A DNA stretch of 47,072 nucleotides from a virus: positions 1-47,072 of IMG/VR virus record IMGVR_UViG_3300010373_000013. One strand, given 5' to 3'. Positions within the stretch are counted from its first letter, which is position 1. Each line of letters opens with the position of its first letter. Below the pieces are notes generated by a model. That model saw only the letters and a list, made by a program, of their open reading frames with translations, did not search any database and had not been told where the DNA came from. The translations under genes and the position numbers were made by a program. Below, piece after piece: positions 18,822 to 25,251 of this stretch.

Positions 18822-19198
18822 ATTTACTCCTATTACATTAATAATGAATTTTGAATTATTACTAGATTTGGGGACGCCACATCATTACTGGAAAGGCGCT
18901 ACGCGAAAAGGCAAATCTTAAGCTTCTCACGGAAGACATGGCTCGTATACTCGTTTCTTACTATGCATGTCCAATAGAAAAAACGGCAGAAATTCAACTT
19001 GAAAGAAAATTACATTACCTAAAAGGCTTTTAATCCAAGGAATCTCTTTAAATTAATTATAACTTTCGCCTGTAAGGGGAATCAATAAAATTTTTTCTAA
19101 TTTTTATGAAAATTTATCTTGAATTTAATAGCGGATGACGTGACTATTTGTCCATAGAGATAAAGGGAATCACATGAAAGGAAACCTAAGGAAACCTT
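18822..19198. other. Divergent intergenic region between capsid operon and initiator gene
   Basis: 377 bp between the minus-strand capsid unit and the plus-strand initiator. It should hold promoters for both, but I see no consensus -35/-10 pair and no clear iterons. AT-rich stretches lie at 19049-19064 and 19084-19132. A plus-strand frame of 55 sense codons (18866-19033, no ATG until 18938) ends in LERKLHYLKGF; it may be a gene remnant. Just before the initiator start the sequence gaaaggaaacc/taaggaaacc is doubled, and the second copy serves as ribosome site. Confidence 0.5.
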
Positions 19199-20455
19199 AT
19201 GACATCCGCTATCATTATTAAAAACGATCGTCTACTATGTTGTCAACCACAAGTTGTTAAAAAATTTGGAAGATCAAGTGCTCAATTCATATCCCAATTA
19301 GATTATTGGCTTAAAAAGCCAAAATTAGGGGTTTGGCGGGAAGATAGACATTGGATTTTTAACTCTGCTGAAGAATTCGGCAATCAAATTTCCTTAAGCA
19401 AACCACAAACACAAAGAATTATTAAAAAGCTCAGAGATCTTAAAATTTTATTGGTGCGTAAATTTGGAAAATGGCATCGCGTTAATTATTATTCCATTGA
19501 TTATGAAATGCTCCAACAACTCGTGGGAGATAATGAATCCTCTCAAGAAGAATTACCAGTAGAAGAAAAAACCGAGGAACCTTCAAACGAAGTCGTAGCA
19601 ACGGATACAAATGACACTACATTGCATCATTCTGATGTAATCAATTACATAGATGACCCCCAAAATATTATTAATAACTCTAGTTATTTTTTTAATAAAT
19701 TAAAAAAAATAACTAGAGGTTATATATCCGCGCGCGCGCGCGAGGGGTTTGAGCCTCGCGCTTCGCTTCAAAACGGCCCTGAAAATGTTGATATCTCTTC
19801 TCCCACCGCGGAGATGTTTAAAATTTGGAAAGAAAACCTGGAGGAAAAGGCTCATGAGTTTTTGGATCACCAAACGGAAACCTTTTTGCTATCAGCCTTT
19901 AGGCATAAATTTGGTGAAGATTTGAACAATTGGAAATTCTATTGCCAAAAAATCAGATCGAGTTCATACCTAATGGGTGAGAACTTTCAACTATCGCTTT
20001 CCTGGGCACTCAAATGGGGAACCATAGATCGTATCCAGCGCGGTGAATTTGGGGTCGTCAGGGAGGCCGAAATGGCGAAAAAAAATGAAACGAGTCCTGC
20101 TAGTGGAAATGCAGTTACTCAATTCCAGATGGAATCGCTCATTAGACTTCTCCAGGAAGATGAAGAATTGAAGAAAATACGTCGTCATATCCTTCTTTTG
20201 GTAGGACCGGAAGAATATTATTCTTGGTTTCATCGAGGAGAATACACACGAGACGGGAAAAATGTTTATTTTACAACACCGAGTCATTTTGTAGCCGACA
20301 CGCTTGAAAATAAACGTTATCCTTTTATGCAGGAAAGAGAAGATTTACGATTTTTCCTTCAGTCTAAGGACAAGGAAAAATCTGTCGTTCCACAGGAGGA
20401 AAGAAAATATGAAATTATTGACGGAAAGAAATATGAAATTTTTGAAATTGGATAA
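19199..20455 (+). CDS. Replication initiator: winged-helix N terminus plus DnaA domain-I-like C terminus
   Basis: 418 residues, with AAGGA eight bases before the ATG. Residues about 25-105 look like a winged helix (AQFISQLDYWLKK, LSKPQTQRIIKKLRDLKILLVRKFGKWHRVNYYSID). Residues 105-205 are an acidic, low-complexity linker. Residues 304-377 (LLQEDEELKKIRRHILLLVGPEEYYSWF, then VYFTTPSHFVADTLENKRYPFM) match the layout of DnaA domain I, a helicase- or DnaA-contact module found in initiators of alphaproteobacterial plasmids and phages. It heads a plus-strand operon. Its task is probably origin binding and loading of host replication proteins. The DNA of the linker is unusual (see 19678-19742). No partition genes accompany it. 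Confidence 0.75.
   Translation: MTSAIIIKNDRLLCCQPQVVKKFGRSSAQFISQLDYWLKKPKLGVWREDRHWIFNSAEEFGNQISLSKPQTQRIIKKLRDLKILLVRKFGKWHRVNYYSIDYEMLQQLVGDNESSQEELPVEEKTEEPSNEVVATDTNDTTLHHSDVINYIDDPQNIINNSSYFFNKLKKITRGYISARAREGFEPRASLQNGPENVDISSPTAEMFKIWKENLEEKAHEFLDHQTETFLLSAFRHKFGEDLNNWKFYCQKIRSSSYLMGENFQLSLSWALKWGTIDRIQRGEFGVVREAEMAKKNETSPASGNAVTQFQMESLIRLLQEDEELKKIRRHILLLVGPEEYYSWFHRGEYTRDGKNVYFTTPSHFVADTLENKRYPFMQEREDLRFFLQSKDKEKSVVPQEERKYEIIDGKKYEIFEIG
19635..19650. repeat. Inverted repeat ATGTAAT-N2-ATTACAT inside the initiator gene
   Basis: Two 7-bp arms around a 2-bp centre, 28 bp before the larger AT-rich inverted repeat. Its sequence resembles the TGTAAATTTACA sites elsewhere. It may be an initiator or regulator site. 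Confidence 0.4.
19678..19742. repeat. AT-rich 16-bp inverted repeat followed by a (CG)7 tract: candidate origin
   Basis: Perfect arms at 19678-19693 and 19703-19718 around a 9-bp loop, all A/T except CTC/GAG ends, then TATATAT and seven CG steps (19729-19742) that could form Z-DNA. A shorter GC stem (GCGCGAGG/CCTCGCGC) follows. All lie in the linker codons (about 160-181) of the initiator, as the origin does inside lambda gene O. Alternatively it is an inserted palindromic element. Confidence 0.45.
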
Positions 20456-20780
20456 AATATTATATTTGGCATTTTTAGGCCTATTCATAGGATCGGTCTA
20501 TGGCTCGAGTTCTTTTGATATTGATATGCCTATCAAAGATTGTTTTTCACCGCGCCTACAGATAATGATTGAAACGGAATCTACGCCTGATCCTAAACCA
20601 CTTTCTCCAGGCTATCCAAGACCGCTCAGTCGTGTTTGGAAGTCACCTAAAGTATGTCGGTGTTTATTTGATGAGCCTTCCAATATATGTGATACGGATT
20701 GTATAGCTAATATGGTCCATCAACTATGTATGGATCCTTTTATAAGAGATATGGAATTAGTAAGAGATCTAGTCAGATGA
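20409..20780 (+). CDS. Exported Cys-rich protein, unknown
   Basis: 123 residues. The start at 20409 follows AGGAGG at 20394-20399. Upstream in-frame codons overlap the end of the initiator and lack a comparable site. The N terminus is a Sec signal peptide (KFLKLDKILYLAFLGLFIGS with probable cut after VYG). The mature part has six Cys (CFSP, VCRC, NIC, TDC, QLC), suggesting disulfides and a periplasmic or secreted location. The gene overlaps the end of the initiator by 47 bp and the next gene by ATGA. Such cargo is unusual for a phage head operon and may act in the host envelope or in superinfection exclusion. Confidence 0.7.
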   Translation: MKLLTERNMKFLKLDKILYLAFLGLFIGSVYGSSSFDIDMPIKDCFSPRLQIMIETESTPDPKPLSPGYPRPLSRVWKSPKVCRCLFDEPSNICDTDCIANMVHQLCMDPFIRDMELVRDLVR

Positions 20781-21235
20781 AAATTTTATTAATCTTTTTA
20801 TGTGCACTACAGGCACTCTATGCAACAAGTCTTCCATCTACCCCTGCAACAAGTGCACGTCGGAGGTTGTCCTTTACGAGTCAACCAACTCAACAAGACA
20901 TTCCCATTTCATTACCGGTTATGACGGGGGGACCCCAACCCAATGTTATTCCTCATGGTCCTGTTTCTTCGAATGCTTCTTCGAATCCATCTATTAATTT
21001 GAATATCTATACATTCTCGCCTTTTGATTATTATCCATGGTATTTAAAGGGTAAAATACCATTTTATCGTTATAAGCTTCTCTATCCTCATTGGAATGAT
21101 ATTATTGGCTTTCTTCCTATTTATAGGAATCATCAATTGTTTTTGAGACCCATTAAGAAAAAAGCGTCTCCTAAGAAAGTTGTGAAAAAAAATGATGCCA
21201 AGAAAAACCCCGTTAAGAAAGTGTTATTTAAATAA
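20777..21235 (+). CDS. Exported Pro-rich protein with basic tail, unknown
   Basis: 152 residues, starting by ATGA overlap at 20777. The N terminus MKILLIFLCALQALYA is a clear signal peptide. The mature protein is Ser/Thr/Pro/Asn-rich, then has an aromatic segment (FSPFDYYPWYLKGKIPFYRYKLLYPHW) and a Lys-rich end (IKKKASPKKVVKKNDAKKN). It is coupled to the Cys-rich exported gene, so the two probably act together. Its 3' end overlaps the minus-strand 63-residue gene by 12 bp. No family recognised. Confidence 0.7.
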   Translation: MKILLIFLCALQALYATSLPSTPATSARRRLSFTSQPTQQDIPISLPVMTGGPQPNVIPHGPVSSNASSNPSINLNIYTFSPFDYYPWYLKGKIPFYRYKLLYPHWNDIIGFLPIYRNHQLFLRPIKKKASPKKVVKKNDAKKNPVKKVLFK

Positions 21236-21415
21236 ACTCTCTAACTGAACATCTTGGCTTTTCATAAAAAAATAATTAACCTTCGCCAACTTAAAGATAT
21301 CCATTAATGCTTCATACCTTTGTTCAGGCGTTTTATGTTTACTTAATTCATCCGTCTTAAAGGAAACTTCATAAGCGAGTTTAAGAGCCTCTAAACGTAA
21401 TTGTTCTTCTGTCAT
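21224..21415 (-). CDS. Small helical protein, unknown
   Basis: 63 residues, predicted all helix (TEEQLRLEALKLAYEVSF, TPEQRYEALMDIFKLAKVNYFFMKSQ). It is the last gene of the scaffold transcription unit and starts six bases after the stop of the tiny membrane peptide gene. It converges with the plus-strand exported-protein gene, overlapping it by 12 bp. Function unknown. Confidence 0.6.
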   Translation of the reverse strand: MTEEQLRLEALKLAYEVSFKTDELSKHKTPEQRYEALMDIFKLAKVNYFFMKSQDVQLESLFK

Positions 21416-21420
21416 GGCAT

Positions 21421-21507
21421 CTATTCCATTTTTCTAAAACCATAGATAATTGTCGCTGCGATAATACATCCTATAATCAATACTAATGATACAATCACTG
21501 TCATCAT
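21421..21507 (-). CDS. 28-residue single-span membrane peptide
   Basis: Starts by ATGA overlap (ATG 21507-21505) with the stop of the 157-residue gene, so it is translationally coupled. The product is MMTVIVSLVLIIGCIIAATI followed by IYGFRKME: one hydrophobic helix with a short basic cytoplasmic end. The size and coupling suggest a real small gene. A lysis (holin-like) or membrane-regulatory role is possible but only a guess. Confidence 0.55.
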   Translation of the reverse strand: MMTVIVSLVLIIGCIIAATIIYGFRKME

Positions 21508-21977
21508 CCCGTTGGCTGCCATCTTCTCTCATCTTGTAAAAGAGTAGGATTCTGTGGGTTCATTGTATGTAAAGCCTTAATCTGTTCTTGGCGCATATTA
21601 TATTCATCATAACGCCTATCTTCAGCTTTCTTATCCTCTAACTCTCTTACCATAAGAACCTGTCCTTTTACTTTCACAAGTCCATCATCTTCTTTTTCAG
21701 GAAAAGGGCTATGAGGCAATCTTCTAGATAATTCCTGGAAGTTATTCGTCAATACAGGTTCAAATTTTCTTTTATGCACAGCATCATAATAATCGTCCAC
21801 TAATTGAACACCCCCACATATATAGGGAACATAGCAAAAACTCTTGTCAGGATACTTCGCTAAAAATGCTTGGGGTAAATTGAAAGCACTATCTTCTCCC
21901 AAACTTACAGCTTCTCTTTCAACATTACGCTCTATGGGGCGATCAGCTCTAATGGATCTATCAGCTCTTCCACTCAT
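21504..21977 (-). CDS. Head-region protein after the scaffold gene, unknown
   Basis: 157 residues, with AAGGAG before the ATG. It has an Arg-rich start (RADRSIRADRPIERNVERE), a folded middle (YPDKSFCYVPYICGGVQLVDDYYDAVHKRKFEPV), then a charged helical end (VRELEDKKAEDRRYDEYNMRQEQIKAL). It lies 11 bp after the scaffold gene and is coupled to the tiny membrane peptide. Similar-sized proteins next to scaffold genes exist in many short-tailed phages, but I cannot assign a function. Confidence 0.55.
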   Translation of the reverse strand: MSGRADRSIRADRPIERNVEREAVSLGEDSAFNLPQAFLAKYPDKSFCYVPYICGGVQLVDDYYDAVHKRKFEPVLTNNFQELSRRLPHSPFPEKEDDGLVKVKGQVLMVRELEDKKAEDRRYDEYNMRQEQIKALHTMNPQNPTLLQDERRWQPTG

Positions 21978-21988
21978 GTACTTTCTCC

Positions 21989-23083
21989 TTAAATAATAGT
22001 TAGACGATAAGGTGTGCCACCTGCTAAAGGACTTCTTGGGTAATTTTTACCAGTTGTATATCTTTTAACTAAATCGATTTCATTCTCTCCACGTTTCCTT
22101 ACTGGTAAGTGACGCGCTATTGCAAATTCTTCTTTAGAAAGTGTGCGTAAAGGAGTTGTAGCCCCTCTATCTTGTACATATTGATTAGCCATATTTGTTC
22201 CTTTTTGATGACTCACAGGTGCTACAGTGGGACGAGACCAATGTGGCGGTGATGGATTATTATAAGATTGATCTTCAACTTCATTGACATCATGATTTAT
22301 ATCATTTGCAGGCCGTTGACGTCGATATTGAGAACTCATAGTCTCCGTAATATGTTGATAAAATTCCGGTGTTCCAATTAAATGAGCTTCATTATTAAAA
22401 GCATATTGATCAGCTAAATCTTGACCAATCTTATCTGCTTCTGCTCTCAACCTAGTACTTGTGTTATACCAAGGATTCTCATCTACCCAATCTTGATAAT
22501 GCTCATTAACCGAAGAAGAAGGCTCGGGAGAGACTATAGGCTTTTCAATAGGTATATATTCTTCTTGTTCTACGCGTTGAGCTTCTCTCTCATACTTTTG
22601 ATACTGTGCTAATTTGTTGGTATTCTTCTTAGCTTTAACATCAGCAAGCTCATTGATAAGCTTAACCTCTCTATGTGTATCCCCATCTTCTTTAGCTCTT
22701 ATCAAAGCATCCGTGAGACTCTCTTCATACGCATCTAAACTTGTTTCATAATATTGATTAGCTTCTTCATCCTTTTTGAAAAGCTTCTCTTCAAACGATT
22801 TTAATCGACGTTCTTGCTCTCTAATCAGATCAAGTTGTTGCTGATTTTGTTGAGCTAAGAATGTATTTTCCTGCTGAAGTGTACCCTTTTCCATGAGGAC
22901 ACGATCAAGACGTCTTTCCCCAGAATGCTTTCGTCTGCGTTTTCCTTCAGGTGCTTCTTCTCTTTCTTCTTGTCCTTCTAAAGACATTTCTTCTTCTGAA
23001 GATTCTTCTTGAGGTATATCTACTTCCTCACTTCCAAAGTCAGGAGGAGAATAACCAGGCAATACATTCTCATCATCTGTCAT
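21989..23083 (-). CDS. Scaffolding protein
   Basis: 364 residues, acidic and coiled. It starts by ATGA overlap with the GroES-like gene. The acidic N terminus (SEEVDIPQEESSEEEMSLE) is followed by a basic patch (GKRRRKHSGERR), a long coiled coil (about 60-180, rich in Gln, Glu and Lys), then the scaffold-type segment DWVDENPWYNTSTRLRAEADKIGQDLADQYAFN, with GTPEFYQHITETMSS (about 205-260). The DWV.ENPWY ... A..IG.DL pattern is typical of scaffold proteins of marine-type podoviruses. It should guide capsid assembly and leave the head. Portal and capsid genes nearby agree. Confidence 0.78.
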   Translation of the reverse strand: MTDDENVLPGYSPPDFGSEEVDIPQEESSEEEMSLEGQEEREEAPEGKRRRKHSGERRLDRVLMEKGTLQQENTFLAQQNQQQLDLIREQERRLKSFEEKLFKKDEEANQYYETSLDAYEESLTDALIRAKEDGDTHREVKLINELADVKAKKNTNKLAQYQKYEREAQRVEQEEYIPIEKPIVSPEPSSSVNEHYQDWVDENPWYNTSTRLRAEADKIGQDLADQYAFNNEAHLIGTPEFYQHITETMSSQYRRQRPANDINHDVNEVEDQSYNNPSPPHWSRPTVAPVSHQKGTNMANQYVQDRGATTPLRTLSKEEFAIARHLPVRKRGENEIDLVKRYTTGKNYPRSPLAGGTPYRLTII

Positions 23084-23439
23084 CTAATGTGCTCCAATAT
23101 TTTACTAACATCTTCTTGTGAATAACGTGCCAAGATGTGTGCATCACTCACATAATAGAGAACATGCTCTCCTACATATTCCGGACTTCTTTCAAAGTTG
23201 GAATAAGAAACCCAGTCTCCTACTTCGCACTTACGATCAGAACATTTATCCTTAAAGGCAGTAGGTCCTATCTTTAAGATTAATCCTATGTTCTGGCGTC
23301 TCTTTTGTTCTTCAATGATTGAATCAGGGCGGATGATTCCACCTCGTGTCTTCTCCTCTAATTTGGGAGATTTTAATAATACTTGATAACCTAAAACTTC
23401 GGGGTCAATCCCCACTTGGGCAAAACAAAATGATGTCAT
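23080..23439 (-). CDS. GroES-like co-chaperonin
   Basis: 119 residues, with AAGGA before the ATG. The Cpn10 layout is clear: VLLKSPKLEEKTRGGIIRPDSIIEEQKRRQNIGLILKIGPTAF, then VGDWVSYSNFER, and the end VSDAHILARY. The GGIIRPD loop is the mobile loop that docks GroEL; it comes early, as in other phage Cpn10-like proteins. Phages use such proteins to pair with host GroEL for folding of capsid protein. The gene is coupled to the scaffold gene, which supports a head-assembly role. A Cys-containing insertion (KDKCSDRKCE) is unusual. Confidence 0.82.
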   Translation of the reverse strand: MTSFCFAQVGIDPEVLGYQVLLKSPKLEEKTRGGIIRPDSIIEEQKRRQNIGLILKIGPTAFKDKCSDRKCEVGDWVSYSNFERSPEYVGEHVLYYVSDAHILARYSQEDVSKILEHIR

Positions 23440-23499
23440 TAATCAATCCTTAATATTTCTAATATCTTCTTTATAAATGCTTTTAAAAAATCACAGATC

Positions 23500-23715
23500 T
23501 TAAGCAGCAGCTTTTGCATCGTGGAAGTCTCTTAAAAGAGGATCTAATTTATTAAGAAGTTCGATCATCATGTCTCTATAACCAGCAAGCCTGGAAAGAT
23601 TCATCGTATTTTGATCAATACCTTGAGATACTAAATTTAAAATATTGTTCTCTACAGGCTTAACTGCATCAATTAATTTCACTTTTAAAAATTGGGCAAA
23701 CGCTTCTGAATCCAT
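23500..23715 (-). CDS. Small helical protein, first gene of the GroES-scaffold unit
   Basis: 71 residues, with AAAAAGGA before the ATG. It is all-helical (SEAFAQFLKVKLIDAVKPVENNILNLVSQGI, then a second helix with MIELLNKLDPLLRDFHDAKAAA). It lies directly downstream of the promoter at 23757-23784. Function unknown; its position suggests a head-assembly factor. Confidence 0.6.
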   Translation of the reverse strand: MDSEAFAQFLKVKLIDAVKPVENNILNLVSQGIDQNTMNLSRLAGYRDMMIELLNKLDPLLRDFHDAKAAA

Positions 23716-23756
23716 AATCTTGATTCCTTTTTGATATATTTTTCTTTGTATATCTC

Positions 23757-23784
23757 ATTGTAAGGAATCGCTGTAAAATTACAA
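23757..23784 (-). promoter_or_regulatory. Candidate sigma70 promoter for the GroES-scaffold unit
   Basis: On the minus strand, -35 TTGTAA (23784-23779), 16-bp spacer, -10 TACAAT (23762-23757). It lies between the terminator at 23817-23856 and the gene starting at 23715. The -35 overlaps an operator-like dyad. Confidence 0.5.
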
Positions 23785-23805
23785 ATATCTTTTTGTATAT
23801 TTACA
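23772..23805. promoter_or_regulatory. Two diverged operator-like dyads
   Basis: TGTAAAATTACA (23772-23783) and TGTATATTTACA (23794-23805), 22 bp centre to centre, the same spacing as the pair before the portal gene. The first covers the -35 of the promoter at 23757-23784, as expected for a repressor site. Confidence 0.45.
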
Positions 23806-23816
23806 AATAAATAGAT

Positions 23817-23856
23817 AAAAAAAATGCGAAGGAAACTTTTAAAAACCTTCGCATTT
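23817..23856 (-). terminator. Rho-independent terminator after the portal unit
   Basis: On the minus strand, an 11-bp perfect stem (arms 23846-23856 and 23822-23832; core GCGAAGG/CCTTCGC), a 13-nt loop, then a run of eight T (23824-23817). It lies 60-100 bp past the stop of the Gly/His repeat protein gene, closing the portal transcription unit. Confidence 0.8.
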
Positions 23857-23919
23857 CTTATAAAGGAATGTGAAATCAATGAGAACAATTAAAATTCACA
23901 TTTAAATATTAACCTATTC

Positions 23920-25230
23920 TTAGGTATTAGGATAGTGTTTTCGAGTTTTACCAGCACCACCCATGGCTCTATGCATGTGATGGCGACGACGACCACCAAG
24001 ACGCATTTTAGGCTCCTGCTCTACGTGACCACCCTCAGCAAAAGGAAGTCCACCTGGCATCATATGCATAAGGGGACCAGCTATTGTACCTCCAACATGA
24101 CTTACAGTGTCTGCAACATCCTTAATGCCATTAAGGAAATCACCAAAACCAAAGTACTGAGGATGACCTGTGTGTGGATTGTGATGTTTTGAATGGCGAC
24201 GACCACCACGACGCATTGCCTTTTGGCTCGCTGCCCCTGGATGATCGCGGAAATATTGACCCCAATATTGAGGAGTCGACATAGTCTGTCCACCGTCAGC
24301 ATAATGCTCTCCACCAGCTGAACCACGATTATCACTATCAATAGCACTTCCACCCATAGGTCTCATCATTCCACCGCTCGCATTTCCACGTGCCTGTCCT
24401 TCAATAGGAACTGTTCCACCTTCAGCAAAAGGTAAGAAACTAGATAACAAACCGGATAACATCCCATAAGCTGGATGACCACTCATATGATTAACATGAC
24501 CACCTTCAGCAAATGGAAGTAAGTGACCTAATCCTCCACCTAAAATACTACCTAAAAGACCATAACCAGGATGGCCACTGTGCGGATTAACATGGCCACC
24601 CTCGGCAAATCCCATCATTTGAGCTGCATTATTAGCTTTATTAGCCATATTTAATCCCTGATTAACTTTATTGCTTACAGTTTCAGGTAAAAGAGAATGG
24701 AGAATGGGGGCATGCTGATTAACTATGTCCAATCCAGTTCTAGCAGCATCTTTGGCTTTGTTGAGTCCACTCATGAAATCGCTAAATCCCCAATATTGTG
24801 GATGACCGGTTCCATGATTAACATGACCACCTTCAGCAAAACCAAACATCTTGGCGGTATTATTGGCTTTATTAGCCATATTTAACCCTTGATTTAGTTT
24901 ACCACTTACATTTTCAGGTAAAAATTGACCAGCCAACGGAGCAAATTTATTCGCCATATCCAAACCACCTCTAGCAATATCTTTTGCTTTATTGAGACCG
25001 CCCATGATATCACTCATTCCCCAATATTGTGAGTGACCTGTATGTGGGTTATGATGACGTCCGCGGTGATGACGCCGACCCCCTCTTTTCATTTTTTCAT
25101 CTTCAACATGCCCACCTGTAGCATATTTTCCGCATTTTGCAGTCCTAAAGGTGTCGTGAGCTGCACCGTGTACTTGATGACCTCCATGACTCATTAATAT
25201 GTGAGCTGGAGAACCTGATTTATGAGACAT
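23920..25230 (-). CDS. Gly/His-rich repeat protein with FAEGGHV motifs
   Basis: 436 residues, with AAGGAG before the ATG. It is built of repeats: two long units (about 95 residues each: NPHTGH.QYWG.SD.M.GLNKAKD, then LPE.VS.K.NQGLNMANKANN, ending G-FAEGGHV), two short units (GHP.YG.L, then LPFAEGGHV), and a last unit GHPQYFGFGDFLNGI. Basic clusters (RRGGRRHHRGRHH, LGGRRRHHMHR) sit at both ends. The same NPHTG and AEGG motifs occur in four or five other virion-type proteins here. Located right after the portal gene. The function is unknown; an internal head or DNA-contact protein is a reasonable guess. Confidence 0.7.
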   Translation of the reverse strand: MSHKSGSPAHILMSHGGHQVHGAAHDTFRTAKCGKYATGGHVEDEKMKRGGRRHHRGRHHNPHTGHSQYWGMSDIMGGLNKAKDIARGGLDMANKFAPLAGQFLPENVSGKLNQGLNMANKANNTAKMFGFAEGGHVNHGTGHPQYWGFSDFMSGLNKAKDAARTGLDIVNQHAPILHSLLPETVSNKVNQGLNMANKANNAAQMMGFAEGGHVNPHSGHPGYGLLGSILGGGLGHLLPFAEGGHVNHMSGHPAYGMLSGLLSSFLPFAEGGTVPIEGQARGNASGGMMRPMGGSAIDSDNRGSAGGEHYADGGQTMSTPQYWGQYFRDHPGAASQKAMRRGGRRHSKHHNPHTGHPQYFGFGDFLNGIKDVADTVSHVGGTIAGPLMHMMPGGLPFAEGGHVEQEPKMRLGGRRRHHMHRAMGGAGKTRKHYPNT

Positions 25231-25251
25231 TGATTCTCTCCTTGTTAATGG

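Noticed and set aside
18866-19033. Plus-strand open frame in the leader of the initiator gene
   Set aside because: The only ATG (18938) gives 31 residues with a poorly spaced ribosome site and no recognisable similarity; it is noted only as a possible remnant.
20304-20408. 35-codon extension of the first exported protein
   Set aside because: It overlaps the initiator coding end and would bury the signal peptide; AGGAGG directly before 20409 settles the start.
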